This document shows positions 54,391 through 64,000 of a stretch of 64,000 bases of DNA, piece by piece. The notes under the pieces were generated by a model. That model made no database searches. It saw only the letters and a program-made list of their open reading frames with translations, and was not told the DNA's origin. Position numbers and translations under genes: made by a program. This DNA is from Liolophura sinensis (lineage: Eukaryota; Mollusca; Polyplacophora; Chitonida; Chitonidae), in the NCBI RefSeq assembly GCF_032854445.1, contig NC_088303.1:19289501-19353500 (forward strand). Direction: 5' to 3'. The first letter of the stretch is position 1. Every line of letters begins with the position of its first letter.

Positions 54391-54804
54391 AACTCCAGTC
54401 AGATAAAGAAATTGTCTGACTGGAGATTAACGCATAATATGTAACGCTTCACATCAGCAATTAGGCCTATTCTGCTGTTTGCTGTAAGCGATCCCTTCAC
54501 TGCATTCAACACTACAACTAATTACAGAATAGTCTTAACCGGCGAGTGTAGAGAAGTATTCCATCTGTGATCAATGTCTGCAAAAATTTAAACTCCACAA
54601 AGAAATTGGGCATGAAACGCGAGTGCAAAGAGGACCATACACACTGTTAGGAGTATGGACTGAGCCTGGATGAACTGGCAGATTCTGAAATCAAACACTA
54701 CTGCCAGATGGGACAATAAAAACAGAGAGCATGAAAAAAACGAACAAAAAAAAAAAAAACGAATGATACATAACATGCCATTTTGCTTTTAAATAATGGG
54801 TACC

Positions 54805-55000
54805 TGTAAAACGCCCGGCAGAAGGACCTTGACATCATTTTATTGATGTCAAATGTTCCTTTCCCAGCTCATCATGATGACATCACACTGAAGACAGTAC
54901 AACGTTACAATACAAACTAATACACTGTAACGGTGTAGATGTTAAAATACAGTCCATTCTTGATGTAACAATGGCTCGGGGTAATGCTTCACACTAGCGC
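54805..55000 (+). repeat. Dispersed repeat, family C, copy 2
   Basis: Diverged match to 7100-7310 in the same orientation (CCTTTCCCAGCTCATCATGA, GAAGACAGTA, ACTAATACACTG, ACAATGGCTCGG). Confidence 0.5.
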
Positions 55001-55214
55001 AACCTCACAGGATTAAAAAGTATGACGCCTCCCCATTATGACATCACCCTAGGCAATGAGTTCTTGGTTATGAAAAGTTAACGGATCTTAACATTATGAA
55101 TTAGAAAAACTATTCTAACGTATTTTCTTGGGGATAATATGGACATATAACATATCAATGTGAATGTAGTCCATCTAGATGGACTCAAAGTGGTATTTTC
55201 TGGTGTGGCATTTG

Positions 55215-55312
55215 CGCTATAGTTCCTTCCATCGTAATACTGACTGCTGTCGTGTAGGTGAAATACTGCTAAGTACAGTGTAAAACATCACTCAAATAAA
55301 TAAATCAATCCA
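55215..55312 (+). mobile_element. SINE family A, 3' tail fragment
   Basis: TCCATCGTAATACTGACTGC, AAGTACAGTGTAAAACATCA and (AAAT)n. Confidence 0.65.
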
Positions 55313-56096
55313 CTGCGGTAGCAGGTATTAAGTTCTTTACAATTAGCTGAGTATAGGCAATGAGTTGAAATAAACTGACTATAGTCAGTACGCACATCCA
55401 AAATCTTCATAGCTGGGTCTTTCTGTTTTTCGACATCACATGTGATGGCGCCATATGCATATTATGCTTAAATGGTACCGATTGGGTAAACGTGTGCGCA
55501 CAAAGGGATTGCAATATTAAGTTCTGTGTCATTATTTAAATCTACACTTAAAAATACCTACTGAAACACTAATACTTTTTTAAAAAATTAATAGTACACT
55601 TGAATTTACCACATACATGTATACACATCTAAAAAGCGAATAATCATCCAGGGCAACATGGAAGGGGGTCTTATGTTTTGACTAAAACAATCATGAACAC
55701 TTTTGTGTAACAATTCAAAGTAACTCACTACTACTGAAAGGACATTGTCTTCATTTCCCTATAGAACACCCACGTCCACACCCTAGTGCAGCACGTCCAT
55801 CAGTAATTAATTGACTGCGATACAATTGTTCACTAAGGAAGGCTACAGCTAGATTAGAAAACGAAAATAGGTCGTCCTTCTGGAGTTTTCGCCCCTCAAG
55901 GCCGAATATATCCCGGCGTTTTGATTGGTTGAGACATGTTTTGTTATTGAAACCCAGGTTGAGGTACATGGAGTGTTGAAACATTTTAGGAGCAATTTCG
56001 TCGATATTACATAATTAGCTTTCGTGGTGTAATATGTGAAAGCAGCATAAAACCTATGGACTTTCCTAGGATTACAAGCGATATCAAAGTATCAAT
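55313..56096. promoter_or_regulatory. Upstream region and candidate promoter of the N4BP1-like gene
   Basis: No other gene is seen. A CCAAT box in inverted form (TTTGATTGGTTGAG, about 55920-55933) lies about 170 bp before the start codon, next to GGCG. A TATA box is not evident. Transcription start probably falls near 55950-56080 (inference). Confidence 0.35.
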
Positions 56097-63444
<7,348 letters not shown>

Positions 63445-63454
63445 TAAGCATTGC

Positions 63455-63560
63455 TATCTTGTTGTTAGCGCAGCACAATGACCTAGCAGGCTTTCACCAG
63501 TGTGATCGCTCTGAGTTCAAGTCCAGCTCAATTCGTGGTTGGAAGGCCTGTCAGTTTTTT
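63455..63560 (+). mobile_element. SINE family A, 5' head fragment
   Basis: TTAGCGCAGCACAATGACCT, GAGTTCAAGTCCAGCTC and GGAAGGCCTGTCAG. The copy breaks off within the body. It starts about 12-20 bp after the exon 5 donor of the N4BP1-like gene. Confidence 0.65.
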
Positions 63561-64000
63561 TGCTATCTGTTTGCACTCTTTATCTGCATGATACAAAGTG
63601 GTTGCATTTCCAGTGATTTGAAAAAAAAAATGTTTGTTGCGGGTAAATATGGCCGAGTTGATAAATTCGGGAAATGTGAGAATTTGTTTCTTCGAGAAAC
63701 GAACGTTGCTGAACACAAACCACTGCACTGCTCCGATTTACTAAAATTAGGTTCAGTATTGTAGGTTTGCTCTTGCCGGAGTCAGAAGAAAATTCATTTC
63801 AGCTGCTAAGCTGCAGCACATTCATAATCTCACCATGAATGTAGGTCCTGAAAATCTAACAGTGGCATTGTTTAAGACCTAATAATTTGTAGCTGATAGT
63901 CACAGATCCATTTCACCTGCAGTTAAAACCACTAGTCAGTGTGGTTCAGTACTGCTAAGTATGGCAGTGGATTGTTATATCAGTTGACCCAAATGTGACT

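Overview
The window is animal genomic DNA: AT-rich, with multi-exon genes, GT-AG introns of about 0.3-2.5 kb and many tRNA-derived SINEs. The protein sequences, the abundant ACATGTA-type words and a dominant SINE family ending in (AAAT)n point to a lophotrochozoan, most likely a mollusc. The species is not resolved. All exon models below were read by eye from splice sites and homology.

Layout. 1-3147: flank downstream of PDCD6, with a 38-39 bp tandem repeat. 3148-9213 (minus): PDCD6/ALG-2, a penta-EF-hand calcium sensor, with TWO alternative copies of the exon for EF-hand 1. 9334-14090: long gene-poor stretch. 14817-15218 (plus): intronless H2A.X-type histone ending in SQSQEL, with a CCAAT/E2F promoter about 0.7 kb upstream. 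18975-29717 (minus): BBS4, the TPR subunit of the BBSome, 13 exons. 29718-35580: BBS4/RFWD3 intergenic region and/or RFWD3 5'UTR intron, full of inverted and tandem repeats. 35581-47873 (plus): RFWD3, a RING-coiled-coil-WD40 E3 ligase, 14 coding exons. One of its introns holds a 1.6 kb array of about 31 units of 52 bp. 47874-56096: RFWD3 3'UTR, then SINE remnants and a GGTAT-based minisatellite. 56097-63443 (plus): first five exons of an N4BP1/KHNYN-type KH-NYN ribonuclease gene, which runs off the window.

The genes are unrelated housekeeping or stress genes and do not form an operon. H2A.X and RFWD3 both belong to the DNA-damage response, but nothing suggests more than chance proximity. BBS4 (minus) and RFWD3 (plus) are head to head and could share a promoter region.

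Most striking observations: (i) two 62-nt, same-phase, frame-locked versions of PDCD6 exon 2, predicting mutually exclusive EF-hand-1 isoforms; (ii) a 6-nt tandem splice donor in PDCD6 that would drop Phe-Gly, equivalent to the mammalian GF122 isoform; (iii) the intronic RFWD3 array, in which every unit carries a 3'-splice-site-like sequence; (iv) two SINE families with different tRNA heads but one shared 3' tail; (v) MITE-like elements with clear terminal inverted repeats; (vi) an apparent one-base frame conflict in BBS4 exon 2.
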